From Bacteroidota bacterium (GTDB lineage: Bacteria > Bacteroidota > Bacteroidia > Bacteroidales > JAAUTT01): a stretch of 64,000 bases of DNA. The DNA lies in contig JAEYWD010000062.1 in assembly GCA_023429135.1 (NCBI GenBank), positions 120,186-184,185 of the forward strand, given 5' to 3'. The position numbers and the translations under genes were made by a program. The notes below the pieces were generated by a model that was not told the origin of the DNA, made no database searches, and was given only the letters and a program-made list of their open reading frames with translations. Positions 18,034-26,787 of this stretch are shown here, in pieces (the stretch's first letter is position 1; the number at the start of each line of letters is the position of its first letter).

Positions 18034-19245
18034 ATGAAATCAGAAACTTACATTGCTAAAGAAGAAAAGTACGGTGCTCATAATTATCATCCCCTACCGG
18101 TAGTATTGGAGCGGGGCGAAGGTGTTTTTGTGTGGGATGTGGACGGTAAACGTTATTTCGATTTTCTGTCGGCCTATTCGGCAGTAAACCAGGGTCATTG
18201 CCATCCACGTATTATCAATGCTATGATCGAGCAGGCAAAAAAACTTACGCTTACTTCCCGGGCTTTTTATAACAATGTGTTGGGCGATTTCGAAGAGTTT
18301 ATTTCCAAATTACTGAAGTACGACCGTGCCCTTCCCATGAATAGCGGTGCCGAGGCCGACGAAACCGCGCTTAAACTTTGTCGCAAATGGGCTTACCTCA
18401 AAAAAGGAATTCCCGAAAATCAGGCTAAAATCATTGTTTGCGAAGGTAACTTCCATGGCCGCACCATCACCATTGTTTCCATGAGCAACGATCCCGATTC
18501 TTATAAGGATTTTGGTCCGTTTACCCCCGGTTTCGAAAAAATTCCCTACAACAATATTCCGGCCCTGGAAAAAGCACTGGCCGATCCCAATGTTGCAGGT
18601 TTTCTGGTGGAACCTATTCAGGGGGAAGCGGGTGTGTTTGTTCCCGACGAGGGTTATCTGAAAAAGGCTTACGATTTATGTAAGTCGAAAAATGTACTTT
18701 TTATTGCCGACGAAGTTCAGACGGGTTTATGCCGTACCGGTAAAATGCTGGCGTGCGACCACGAAGGTGTACGCCCTGATATTCTTGTGCTTGGTAAAGC
18801 GCTTTCGGGTGGTGCCATGCCGGTAAGTGCCGTATTGGCCGACGATGAGATTATGCTTACCATCAAACCAGGTGAACATGGGTCTACTTTTGGCGGTAAC
18901 CCGCTTGCATGTCGCGTTGCAATTGAGGCGCTGAAGGTGCTGGTTGACGAAAAACTTGCAGAAAATGCGACTCGTTTAGGAGAAATTTTCCGTGCCGAAG
19001 TGAGCAAAATTAAATCGGGTATGATAGAAATAGTGCGTGGTAAAGGTTTGCTAAATGCCATTGTGATTAAACCTAAAAATGGTAAAACAGCCTGGGATGT
19101 ATGCGTTAAAATGAAGGAAAATGGTTTACTCGCCAAACCCACTCATGAGCATATCATCCGGTTTGCTCCTCCACTGGTGATTAATGAACAGCAAATTCAC
19201 GAAGCTGTTGATATTATTAAAAAGTCCCTTGCTTCGTTTGAATAG
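18034..19245 (+). CDS. rocD: Ornithine aminotransferase
   Basis: 403 residues, class-III PLP aminotransferase. YGAHNYHPLPVVLERGEGVFVWDVDG and YFDFLSAYSAVNQGHCHPRI are the typical ornithine aminotransferase opening. Further on are NSGAEADETALKL, FHGRTI, ADEVQTGLCRTGKMLA and the PLP Lys in LGKALSGG (K255), then GEHGSTFGGNPLA. It converts ornithine and 2-oxoglutarate to glutamate semialdehyde and glutamate in arginine/proline metabolism. Transcribed alone; a terminator hairpin starts 17 bases after the stop. Confidence 0.96.
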   Translation: MKSETYIAKEEKYGAHNYHPLPVVLERGEGVFVWDVDGKRYFDFLSAYSAVNQGHCHPRIINAMIEQAKKLTLTSRAFYNNVLGDFEEFISKLLKYDRALPMNSGAEADETALKLCRKWAYLKKGIPENQAKIIVCEGNFHGRTITIVSMSNDPDSYKDFGPFTPGFEKIPYNNIPALEKALADPNVAGFLVEPIQGEAGVFVPDEGYLKKAYDLCKSKNVLFIADEVQTGLCRTGKMLACDHEGVRPDILVLGKALSGGAMPVSAVLADDEIMLTIKPGEHGSTFGGNPLACRVAIEALKVLVDEKLAENATRLGEIFRAEVSKIKSGMIEIVRGKGLLNAIVIKPKNGKTAWDVCVKMKENGLLAKPTHEHIIRFAPPLVINEQQIHEAVDIIKKSLASFE

Positions 19246-19261
19246 AAATAATGCAATATTT

Positions 19262-19300
19262 GTCCGGTGAGATTTTGATCTTTCACCGGACTTTTTTGTT
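19262..19300 (+). terminator. rocD terminator
   Basis: GTCCGGTGA pairs with TCACCGGAC (9 bp) around a 12-base loop and is followed by a run of six T and further T-rich sequence. It lies inside a spurious 24-codon N-terminal extension of the next frame, which argues that the M13 peptidase really starts at 19323. Confidence 0.9.
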
Positions 19301-19322
19301 TAAAATAATCAATTATTATTAT

Positions 19323-21359
19323 ATGTATAACAAATTAATAAACAAAGGATTAATTTTTGGAATGATGGTAAGTTGTTTTGCTGCCTGCAAAAGCGATAAA
19401 CCGGCTCCTGCAATCAATTTGAGCGATTTGGATGTTGCCGTGAAGCCTCAGGACGATTTTTACCGCTACGCCAATGGTGGTTGGATGAAGACTAATCCGC
19501 TCACGGAAGAGTTTTCAAGGTATGGTTCTTTCGATAAACTGAGAGAGGATAACGACAAAATGCTTCACACCCTGGTGGAAGAGCTGGCGAATGGTCAGGG
19601 CGAAAGCGGTCCTATTGCACGTAAAATTGGCGATTTCTTTGCATCGGGGATGGATACTGCTTTAATTGAGAAGGAAGGTATTAAACCGTTACAGCCTTAT
19701 TTCGACCGTATTAACGAGCTAAAATCTTCTGCTGAAGTTCAGAAAATGATTGCCGAATTTCACAAGATGGGAATTGGGTCGTTGTTTAGCTTTTTCGGCG
19801 ATATCGACAGTAAAAACAGTGAAATGGTGATCGGAACCTTCTATCAGGGTGGTTTGGGGCTAACCGACAGGGATTACTATGTCAGCAATGAAAAACGTGC
19901 CGTTGAAATTCGTACCGAATATGTAAATCATATGCAGCGTATGTTTCAGCTATTGGGTAATTCTAATGAGGTTTCTGTCGCAAAAGCCGGAAGAATTATG
20001 AAACTGGAGACTCAGCTCGCTTCTTCATCGTTTACCCGCCTGGAGCAGCGCGATCCTGAAAAGAATTACAACAAAAAACCTCTTCCGGAGGTTAAAAAGC
20101 TTTTGTCTTCGTTCGATCTCGACAGTTATTTCGGGAGCATTGGCTTGTCAAATCCCGGTGATCTGAACGTTGCTCAGGTAAAATTCTTTACCGATCTCAA
20201 TCTGCTTTTTCCCAAAGTGGATATGGAAACCTGGAAGGATTACCTTACCTGGAATTTAATTCATGGTACAGCCCGCTATCTTAATGCTGATTTTACCAAT
20301 GAAAATTTTGCCTTTTATGGGAAGTTTTTATCGGGTCAGCCGAAGGACAAAGCCCGCTGGAAAAGAGTGCTTGCAGCCACCGATAATACAATTGGAGAAG
20401 CTTTGGGTCAGATGTTCGTGAAAAAATATTTTCCACCTGAAGCCAAAGAACGTATGCTGAAATTGGTTGAAAATCTGAGAGAAAGTCTGGCCGACCGTAT
20501 TAATAATCTCGATTGGATGGGCGATTCGACAAAACAAAAGGCTTTGGAAAAACTTGCAGCTATTCGGGTAAAAATCGGTTATCCTGATAAATGGAGGGAT
20601 TTCGGTGGTCTCAATATTGAACGCAGGGCCTATGTTTTAAATGTTCTGGAAGGATCGAAGTTCGAAACTGAATATCAGTTGAAAAAGATTGGTAAACCTG
20701 TGGATAAGGACGAGTGGTTTATGACCCCGCAAACTGTAAATGCATATTATAGTCCGAATATGAACGAAATCTGCTTCCCTGCCGGTATTCTCCAGCCTCC
20801 ATTCTTCTTTATGAATGCCGACGATGCCGTGAATTACGGTGCTATTGGCGTGGTTATAGGACACGAAATAACTCATGGATTCGACGATCAGGGTCGTTTG
20901 TTCGATAAAGCCGGTAATCTCACGAACTGGTGGACTGCTGAAGATACCAAACGTTTTAACGAACGGTCAGAAGTACTGGTAAATCAGTTTAATGGTTTCA
21001 CAGTGCTCGATTCAGTAAAGGCCGACGGTAAACTGACACTTGGCGAAAATATTGCTGACCTGGGCGGTTTGAATATCTCGTACTATGCTTTGCAGAAATC
21101 TCTGAAAGAAAATCCTGCAAAAGAAAAAATTGATGATTTTACTCCTGAACAACGGTTTTTCCTGGCGTATGCCCATGTATGGGGACAGAATATCCGCAAT
21201 GAGGAAATTCTGCGTCGTACCAAGGAAGACGTACATTCTTTGGGTGAATTCCGTGTAAATGGACCTCTCCCTAATTTGCCTGAGTTTCACGCTGCTTTTG
21301 ATGTGAAAGAAGGTGATAAGATGTATTTGCCTCAGGATAAAAGAGCGGTAATTTGGTAA
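19323..21359 (+). CDS. M13-family metallopeptidase lipoprotein (PepO/neprilysin-like)
   Basis: 678 residues from the ATG at 19323; an upstream in-frame ATG at 19251 would place the rocD terminator inside the gene. The start MYNKLINKGL leads to a lipobox (FAAC, then KS), so it is a membrane-anchored lipoprotein. The M13 N-terminal domain begins DDFYRYANGGWMK. The zinc site is VIGHEITHGFDDQG (H514, E515, H518), with the third ligand in ENIADLGG (E575). It hydrolyses peptides, probably in the periplasm for amino-acid nutrition or peptide turnover. All catalytic residues are intact. Confidence 0.95.
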   Translation: MYNKLINKGLIFGMMVSCFAACKSDKPAPAINLSDLDVAVKPQDDFYRYANGGWMKTNPLTEEFSRYGSFDKLREDNDKMLHTLVEELANGQGESGPIARKIGDFFASGMDTALIEKEGIKPLQPYFDRINELKSSAEVQKMIAEFHKMGIGSLFSFFGDIDSKNSEMVIGTFYQGGLGLTDRDYYVSNEKRAVEIRTEYVNHMQRMFQLLGNSNEVSVAKAGRIMKLETQLASSSFTRLEQRDPEKNYNKKPLPEVKKLLSSFDLDSYFGSIGLSNPGDLNVAQVKFFTDLNLLFPKVDMETWKDYLTWNLIHGTARYLNADFTNENFAFYGKFLSGQPKDKARWKRVLAATDNTIGEALGQMFVKKYFPPEAKERMLKLVENLRESLADRINNLDWMGDSTKQKALEKLAAIRVKIGYPDKWRDFGGLNIERRAYVLNVLEGSKFETEYQLKKIGKPVDKDEWFMTPQTVNAYYSPNMNEICFPAGILQPPFFFMNADDAVNYGAIGVVIGHEITHGFDDQGRLFDKAGNLTNWWTAEDTKRFNERSEVLVNQFNGFTVLDSVKADGKLTLGENIADLGGLNISYYALQKSLKENPAKEKIDDFTPEQRFFLAYAHVWGQNIRNEEILRRTKEDVHSLGEFRVNGPLPNLPEFHAAFDVKEGDKMYLPQDKRAVIW

Positions 21360-21482
21360 TGAATAGGGTATAGGGTTTAGGGGTTTAGGCTTTTGAAAAC
21401 ATAAATAAACAAATGGATAGTTTAAATATGTTTTCTTTGTACTAAATTCCTAAGCACCTAATTATTAAACACCTAAAACAAT

Positions 21483-22058
21483 ATGGAAACAAATTCATGT
21501 CAATGGCCGGGCGAACACAGTCTGGCCATTTTATATCACGATAACGAGTGGGGCGTTCCGGTTCACGACGATCGCAAACATTTCGAATTTCTGGTACTCG
21601 ATGCTTTTCAAGCGGGATTGAGCTGGAATACCATTCTGAACAAACGCGAAAACTTCCGTGCAGCCTTTGATGATTTCGACTATGAAAAAATTGCTGGTTA
21701 CGATCAGACCAAGGTGAACGAGCTCATGAACAATGCTGGAATTATTCGTAATAAAGCTAAAATTCTGGCTACCATCTCCAATGCAAAAGCTTTTATGGAA
21801 GTTCAAAAGGAATATGGTTCATTCGATAAGTTTATCTGGAGTTTTGTGAATGGTAAACCTGTTTTGAACCAGCATCAATCCTTAAAAAGTGCTCCCGCCC
21901 GCACTGAAGTGTCCGATGCAATGAGTAAAGCTTTGATTAAAAAAGGATTCAAGTTTGTAGGCTCCACCATTTGTTATGCATACATGCAGGCAGCGGGTCT
22001 GGTAAACGATCATCTGGTTACCTGTAACCGCTATCATGAGGTCCAGAAATTCTATTAA
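21483..22058 (+). CDS. tag: DNA-3-methyladenine glycosylase I
   Basis: 191 residues, normal length. Tag landmarks are visible: CQWPG and YHDNEWGVPVHDDRKHFEFLVLDAFQAGLSWNTIL, then the HhH-like helices and GSTICYAYMQAAGLVNDHLVTCNRYHEV. The Cys and His residues at the start and end (C7, H184 region) are the usual zinc ligands of this family. It excises 3-methyladenine from alkylated DNA. It is probably co-transcribed with DUF2905 (22-base gap). Confidence 0.95.
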   Translation: METNSCQWPGEHSLAILYHDNEWGVPVHDDRKHFEFLVLDAFQAGLSWNTILNKRENFRAAFDDFDYEKIAGYDQTKVNELMNNAGIIRNKAKILATISNAKAFMEVQKEYGSFDKFIWSFVNGKPVLNQHQSLKSAPARTEVSDAMSKALIKKGFKFVGSTICYAYMQAAGLVNDHLVTCNRYHEVQKFY

Positions 22059-22080
22059 TTTTGCTTCTTTTCGGAAAACG

Positions 22081-22305
22081 ATGAACAATATTGGAAAATT
22101 AATTATAATTGTTGGAGTACTCTTTGTTATTGTAGGCGTGGTAATCTACTACTGGGGTGATAAGTTCTCCTGGTTGGGCCGATTACCTGGCGATATCAGG
22201 ATCGAAAAAGAGAACTTCCGTTTTTATTTTCCCCTTACAACAATGATTATAATTAGCGTTTTAGTGAGTCTGGTGATCCGACTCTTTCAAAAATTCTTTA
22301 ATTAG
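22081..22305 (+). CDS. DUF2905 small membrane protein
   Basis: 74 residues. The ATG at 22081 is preferred over 22036, which lies inside tag. Helix 1 is KLIIIVGVLFVIVGVVIYY, then SWLGRLPGDIRIEKENFRFYFPL, then helix 2. The LPGDI.IE...F.FYFP motif defines DUF2905. Function is unknown. It lies 6 bases before the hydroxyacid dehydrogenase gene in an apparent operon. Confidence 0.92.
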   Translation: MNNIGKLIIIVGVLFVIVGVVIYYWGDKFSWLGRLPGDIRIEKENFRFYFPLTTMIIISVLVSLVIRLFQKFFN

Positions 22306-22311
22306 CATAGA

Positions 22312-23247
22312 ATGAATATCGTATTTCTGGATGCCAAAACAATGGGAGAGGTGCCTAACCTGAAAAACCTGGAGAAACTGGGGAATTACACATCATATCC
22401 CACCACCTTACCCCAGCAACGTAAAGAACGCATTAAGGCTGCAAATATCATCATTATTTGTAAAGTGATCATTGATAAGGAGATGATTGATTTTTGCCCG
22501 AATTTAAAGCTTATTTGTGTGGCAGCAACCGGAATGAATAATGTTGATGTAGAATATGCCCAATCAAAAGGTATTATCGTTAAAAATGTAGCCGGATATT
22601 CTACCGAGAGTGTCGCTCAGTTAACCGTATCTATGGCGCTGGCATTGGTGAACCGCATCGGCTATTACGATCACTTTGTAAAGATTGGGGAATATTCCCG
22701 AAGTGATATGTTTACACATTATGGTCCTAGCTTTTTTGAATTGAAAGGAAAGAATTTGGGTATCATTGGTTTAGGAAATATTGGTTCAAGAGTTGCCGAG
22801 ATTTTCTCCGCATTTAAGATGAATATCTTCTATCATTCAGTTTCTGGTAAAAATATTTCAGAAAAGTATAAACACTTAGTATTAAATAAATTACTTTCCG
22901 TATCCGATATAATCACTGTAAATTGTCCCCTCACTTCCTTAACTAAGGATCTGATTAATAAAGAAAATATTTCTTTAATGAAACCAGGAGCTATTCTGAT
23001 CAATGTAGCCCGGGGTGGAATCGTAAATGAAACAGATATTGTTGAAGCTTTAAATAACAACGTGATTGGTGCATTTGGAACAGATGTTTTCGAGAAGGAG
23101 CCAATGGCTGCTGATAACCCCTTTTTGAAGCTTAAATGCTATGATAACGTGATTTTTACACCACACATAGCGTGGACAAGTGTTGAGGCGCGAACTATGT
23201 TGATTGAAAAACTGGAATATAACATAAAAACCTTCTTATCTGAGTAA
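22312..23247 (+). CDS. D-isomer-specific 2-hydroxyacid dehydrogenase (glycerate/lactate type)
   Basis: 311 residues. The NAD-binding fingerprint is LGIIGLGNIGSRVAEIF (about 144-160). The catalytic triad motifs are present: Arg in INVARGGIVNE, Glu in FEKEPM, and His in TPHIAWTS. The N-terminal domain contains VAATGMNNVDVEYAQSKGI. The pattern is closest to glycerate dehydrogenase/hydroxypyruvate reductase. It catalyses NAD-linked interconversion of a 2-oxo and a 2-hydroxy acid in the cytoplasm; the substrate is not provable here. It follows DUF2905 closely. Confidence 0.88.
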   Translation: MNIVFLDAKTMGEVPNLKNLEKLGNYTSYPTTLPQQRKERIKAANIIIICKVIIDKEMIDFCPNLKLICVAATGMNNVDVEYAQSKGIIVKNVAGYSTESVAQLTVSMALALVNRIGYYDHFVKIGEYSRSDMFTHYGPSFFELKGKNLGIIGLGNIGSRVAEIFSAFKMNIFYHSVSGKNISEKYKHLVLNKLLSVSDIITVNCPLTSLTKDLINKENISLMKPGAILINVARGGIVNETDIVEALNNNVIGAFGTDVFEKEPMAADNPFLKLKCYDNVIFTPHIAWTSVEARTMLIEKLEYNIKTFLSE

Positions 23248-23306
23248 TTTTAAGTTGGATTTCTTTCGCGAAAGTCTTTATTTTGCAGCCATTCAAATAT
23301 TAGATT

Positions 23307-23675
23307 ATGCGCGGTTTTTATGCAATTCTCTTTCTGGTTGTTTCTAATGTTTTTATGACATTTGCCTGGTATGGACATCTCAAATTCAAAGAGTGGACCT
23401 GGTTTAAACCAACAGGACTGTTTACCATTATTTTATTGAGCTGGGGGATGGCTTTTTTTGAATACTGTTTTCAGGTTCCTGCTAACCGCATTGGATTTAA
23501 AGGAAACGGGGGACCATTCTCTCTGGTTGAATTAAAAGTGATTCAGGAGGTCATAACGCTCACGATTTTCACATTCTTCTCACTCATTTTTTTCAAGAAC
23601 GAAACTTTCAAATGGAATCATTTTGTTGGCTTTGTGTTTCTTATACTGGCGGTATATTTTATTTTCAAAAAGTAA
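23307..23675 (+). CDS. DUF486 (DMT-like) membrane protein
   Basis: 122 residues, four hydrophobic segments. VSNVFMTFAWYGHLK, SWGMAFFEYCFQVPANRIG and the late KWNHFVGFVFLILAVYFIFKK match the DUF486 family of small drug/metabolite-transporter-like proteins. No substrate is known. It follows the dehydrogenase by 59 bases and may share its transcript. Confidence 0.88.
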   Translation: MRGFYAILFLVVSNVFMTFAWYGHLKFKEWTWFKPTGLFTIILLSWGMAFFEYCFQVPANRIGFKGNGGPFSLVELKVIQEVITLTIFTFFSLIFFKNETFKWNHFVGFVFLILAVYFIFKK

Positions 23676-23793
23676 CGAAGCTTTCTTGTTTTTAGTATAT
23701 TGCAACCATATTATTTTTAATATTTTTAAGGAGAATTGGTTATTTAGCATTAACATTATTAGGAAAAAAAGTGTTTATTATTTGTAATGATCT

Positions 23794-24174
23794 ATGATGA
23801 ATAGCTGGGAAAATAAGAAGATTTTGATTGCTGAGGATGAGGAGACTAATTACTTATTTATTGAAGCAATTCTTGAGGATACTAAAGCTGAATTACTTTG
23901 GGCAAAGAATGGTTGTGATGCAGTCGAAATTTTTAATAAACAAAATGATATCGACTTGATTTTAATGGATATTAAAATGCCCGAAATGGATGGCATTACA
24001 GCTACCAGGCAGATACGTCAGAAAAATTCTACTATTCCAATTATTGCTCAAACAGCATACGCCATGTCGGAAGATAAAACAAAATGTTTAAATGCCGGAT
24101 GCGACGATTACCTGACAAAACCAATAAATCATAAGGTTTTGCTGGCCACAATAGAAAAATATCTCACAAGATAA
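23794..24174 (+). CDS. Single-domain response regulator (CheY-like receiver)
   Basis: 126 residues consisting only of a receiver domain. The acidic pair is EDEE near residues 14-17, the phospho-acceptor Asp is in LILMDIKMPEMDG (about D56), the Thr/Ala switch is IPIIAQTAYA and the Lys is in DDYLTKPIN. No output domain is present, so it must act by protein contact, probably downstream of a hybrid kinase encoded elsewhere. No kinase is adjacent. Its own terminator follows 10 bases after the stop. Confidence 0.95.
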   Translation: MMNSWENKKILIAEDEETNYLFIEAILEDTKAELLWAKNGCDAVEIFNKQNDIDLILMDIKMPEMDGITATRQIRQKNSTIPIIAQTAYAMSEDKTKCLNAGCDDYLTKPINHKVLLATIEKYLTR

Positions 24175-24180
24175 AATAAA

Positions 24181-24207
24181 AAAAGCCACGTTCCCGTGGC
24201 TTTTTAT
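24181..24207. terminator. Bidirectional terminator
   Basis: AAAAGCCACG pairs with CGTGGCTTTT around a TTCC loop, with A- and T-runs on either side. It lies between the convergent receiver and FKBP genes and can serve both. Confidence 0.9.
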
Positions 24208-24224
24208 TTTATATCTTAGATGTT

Positions 24225-24797
24225 TTAGTTGTTACAACTTCCTTTATCGTCGCAACCGCAGCCATTGTTATCATGACCGTCTCCACAGCCACAACCACCG
24301 CAACCACCTGAGTTATGTATATGTCCATGGCTCAGTTCTTCTTCAGTAGCTTCGCGAACTCCAACAACTTTACCTGCAAAAAATAAATCTTCATCAGCAA
24401 GCGGATGATTAAAATCCATTTTTACTGAATTATCGGATACATTTACAACAATACCATTCAAACGATTTCCGTCGCCATCCATCATAGGAATTGCATTGCC
24501 TTCTTTCACCATTTCAGCATCAAACTTACCGTCAACCATAAAAACGTCTTTAGGAACATCCACAATGGCTTCATCTGATGCAATCCCGTATGCATCTTCA
24601 CTTTTCAACATAAAATCGAAGGAATCGCCAATTTTTAAACCACTAATGTTCGATTCAAATTTCGGAAGGAGATTACCTACACCGTATATAAAAGTCAAAG
24701 GATTAGAGTCATTAAGTTTCTCAACTATTTCACCCTCTTTTCCGTCGACACGTAATTCGTAAACAAGCGATACAACTTTGTTTTTTGCTATTTCCAT
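24225..24797 (-). CDS. SlyD-like FKBP-type peptidyl-prolyl isomerase with metal-binding tail
   Basis: 190 residues. The FKBP half-domains flank an IF (insert-in-flap) chaperone domain, as in SlyD: VSLVYELRVDGKEGEIVE, then PLTFIYGVGNLLPKFE, then EDAYG and VVNVSDNSVKMDFNHPLA. The last 36 residues are extremely His/Cys/Gly rich (HGHIHNSGGCGGCGCG and on), a tail expected to bind nickel or other soft metals. Roles are prolyl isomerisation, folding and metal handling. Cysteine content of the tail is high even for SlyD. Single gene, cytoplasmic. Confidence 0.93.
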   Translation of the reverse strand: MEIAKNKVVSLVYELRVDGKEGEIVEKLNDSNPLTFIYGVGNLLPKFESNISGLKIGDSFDFMLKSEDAYGIASDEAIVDVPKDVFMVDGKFDAEMVKEGNAIPMMDGDGNRLNGIVVNVSDNSVKMDFNHPLADEDLFFAGKVVGVREATEEELSHGHIHNSGGCGGCGCGDGHDNNGCGCDDKGSCNN

Positions 24798-24947
24798 TTT
24801 ATAAATATTTTTTAAAAGTACAAAGAAAGCTGTTTCTTACGAGGCAGCCAAATTATTTAGTTTTAAATATTTTTTAAATAAAACACCACGATGGTAAATT
24901 TTGTTCAATGGTCAAAAAATCTTAAAAACCGCTTGGTGAAACCTTTT

Positions 24948-24996
24948 TAAGGATTAATTGTTTGCAATATTAGTTATGATGTTTCACTAATCCTTA
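24948..24996 (+). promoter_or_regulatory. Hairpin in cold-shock gene leader
   Basis: TAAGGATTA and TAATCCTTA (9 bp) pair across a 31-base loop and end 12 bases before the csp ATG, so the stem could occlude or expose the ribosome-binding region. Cold-shock genes often have structured, temperature-responsive leaders; applying that here is inference. No transcription start was identified. Confidence 0.4.
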
Positions 24997-25008
24997 TTAA
25001 TTATTTAT

Positions 25009-25209
25009 ATGAAAGGCAAAGTAAAATGGTTTGATTCCGCAAAAGGTTATGGTTTCATTCAATCGGACGAGGGCAAAGATATTTTTGTCCATTATACGGG
25101 TATAGAAAGAGATGGGTTTAAGGCCCTGCAGCAAGGTCAGGAGGTCAGTTTTCAGATAGCTGACGGAAAAAGGGGCCCTCAGGCAACAAAGGTTAAGATT
25201 GTAGATTAA
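25009..25209 (+). CDS. Cold-shock protein (CspA family)
   Basis: 66 residues, a single cold-shock domain: KGKVKWFDSAKGYGFI (RNP1 is KGYGFI), DIFVHYTGI (RNP2), then GQEVSFQIADGKRGPQATKVK. It binds single-stranded RNA/DNA and acts as an RNA chaperone in the cytoplasm. It stands alone with a structured leader and its own terminator. The usual phenylalanine and tryptophan nucleic-acid contacts are kept. Confidence 0.97.
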   Translation: MKGKVKWFDSAKGYGFIQSDEGKDIFVHYTGIERDGFKALQQGQEVSFQIADGKRGPQATKVKIVD

Positions 25210-25245
25210 ATAATTAATATTCCCACAATCTTTTGTGACCCATCC

Positions 25246-25270
25246 AAAATGCCCGGCTCCGGGCATTTTT
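25246..25270. terminator. Bidirectional terminator after csp
   Basis: AAAATGCCCG pairs with CGGGCATTTT (10 bp) around a GCTC loop, T-rich on the plus side and A-rich on the minus side. It ends at the stop of the convergent outer-membrane protein gene. Confidence 0.92.
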
Positions 25271-25271
25271 G

Positions 25272-25868
25272 CTAAAAGTCGAAACCTAATTTAAAAATCG
25301 GATTGGAATAAGGAGAATTGCTTGTTTCATTCAAATTCCACATCAGGAGCATATAAATACTTGAACGTCTTCCTATGGCTTGTTTAATACCACCGCCTAC
25401 CAAAAAGCTATCAATCCAAAACCTTCCAGTGGGCGGATAGGTTGGATATTCGAAGTGTTTTCTTTCAAGGCTTAGCTGTTCAAACTCAGCTTGGCCAATA
25501 ATAGAAATCCCGTTACCAATACCAAATGTTTTACCCATATCCGGGATCACAGCCAGGCGAGTAAATAAATTATATCCATAGATATGTGTCTCAATAGGAG
25601 CCACAGGTATTCCGTAGTAATAGGTGGTTCGTTTATTGTAATATTCATAGCTTATCCCCACACCAACACTCCAGCGGGGATAAATGTGATATCCCACATG
25701 GGGGGAGACTTCAATGTCGGTTATAGTCCCAAACTGTAATCCTACATTTCCTCCCACATACATCCTGTCCCACAGTTTTGGCTTTTCTTTCTTGGGTTGC
25801 TGAGCAAATAGTGTAACCGAAAAAAACATCCCCAAAAAAATAAGAGCATATAACTTATTAATTTTCAT
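25272..25868 (-). CDS. Outer-membrane beta-barrel protein
   Basis: 198 residues with a signal peptide (cut near FAQQ). Alternating aromatic strands follow: MYVGGNVGLQFG, HVGYHIYPRWSVGVGISYEYY, THIYGYNLFTRLAVIP and a C-terminal strand ending in IFKLGFDF, i.e. a terminal Phe as in barrel insertion signals. No enzyme motif. Likely an eight-stranded outer-membrane protein of unknown role. It has its own transcript, with csp convergent. Confidence 0.75.
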   Translation of the reverse strand: MKINKLYALIFLGMFFSVTLFAQQPKKEKPKLWDRMYVGGNVGLQFGTITDIEVSPHVGYHIYPRWSVGVGISYEYYNKRTTYYYGIPVAPIETHIYGYNLFTRLAVIPDMGKTFGIGNGISIIGQAEFEQLSLERKHFEYPTYPPTGRFWIDSFLVGGGIKQAIGRRSSIYMLLMWNLNETSNSPYSNPIFKLGFDF

Positions 25869-26076
25869 TTCTTTATAGTTTTTTAAGTATTTAAAAAATC
25901 TAAATAACTTTCTTTTGTGAAACTTGTGTCTATTTTATATTTTTTCGTAATTTACGTTCTGTAAAAGTAATGAAAAACATATTTGCACGATATATTGTTG
26001 AATCCATTCTTTACAAATTGAATACCACACGTGCCATCAGAAGAGGTTATATATTTTTGTTTTCTAATTTAAAGTT

Positions 26077-26787
26077 ATGAATGTAGTTATAACTGGAGCA
26101 AGCAGAGGAATCGGTTTTCAGATGGCCCTGCATTTTGCCCGACTAGGTGCCAATAAAATTATTGGAATTTCGCGCAACTACAAACAATTGTGCAGTTTGA
26201 AAGAAATTTGCCATGAAAAATATCCCACCTCCGAATTTTTAGCTGTTGCATACGATCTTCAGGGCATTACCCAGAATGAACCCCAATTAGCCGGCCTTAT
26301 AAAACAAAATCTTAGTTCCATAGATATTCTCATTAATAATGCGGGGCTCTTAAATCCAAAACCCTTCGAGAGTGCTTCGGCCGATGATATTATGAGAGTT
26401 TTCAATGTTAACTACTTTGGCCCTGCATTACTCACAAAAAACCTGATGCCTCTTCTAAAAGTATCACAAGGACATGTGGTGAACATTACAAGTATGGGTG
26501 GGTTTCAGGGAAGCACTAAATTTAGGGGACTTTCGCATTATAGCGCCAGCAAAGCTGCATTAACTGTTTTAACCGAGTGTTTGGCTGAGGAATATAAAAA
26601 TGAAGGCGTTTCGTTTAATGCCCTGGCTTTAGGATCGGTTCAGACCGAAATGCTCGAAGAAGCATTTCCTGGAGTTAACGTTCCTTTGAAACCTGAGGAA
26701 GCTGCTCAATTTATAGCCGATTTTGCCATAAACGGAAAGAAATACTTTAATGGTAAAGTTTTACCTGTTTCTATATCAACACCTTAA
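26077..26787 (+). CDS. Short-chain dehydrogenase/reductase
   Basis: 236 residues. The cofactor motif is TGASRGIGFQMA (TGxxxGxG), then NNAG in INNAGLLNP, catalytic Ser in ITSMGG and the YxxxK pair in YSASKAA. A classical SDR that uses NAD(P)H; the substrate is unknown. TATTTTTG (26052-26059), 17 bases before the ATG, matches the -7 consensus. Its 3' end overlaps the convergent buk gene by 3 bases (two stop codons interlocked), so each must terminate inside the other. Confidence 0.9.
   Translation: MNVVITGASRGIGFQMALHFARLGANKIIGISRNYKQLCSLKEICHEKYPTSEFLAVAYDLQGITQNEPQLAGLIKQNLSSIDILINNAGLLNPKPFESASADDIMRVFNVNYFGPALLTKNLMPLLKVSQGHVVNITSMGGFQGSTKFRGLSHYSASKAALTVLTECLAEEYKNEGVSFNALALGSVQTEMLEEAFPGVNVPLKPEEAAQFIADFAINGKKYFNGKVLPVSISTP

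Noticed and set aside
19251..19322. 24-codon N-terminal extension of the M13 peptidase
   Set aside because: It overlaps the strong rocD terminator and precedes a normal lipoprotein signal starting at 19323.
22036..22080. Upstream ATG for the DUF2905 gene
   Set aside because: It lies inside tag; the DUF2905 domain and first membrane helix begin with the ATG at 22081.
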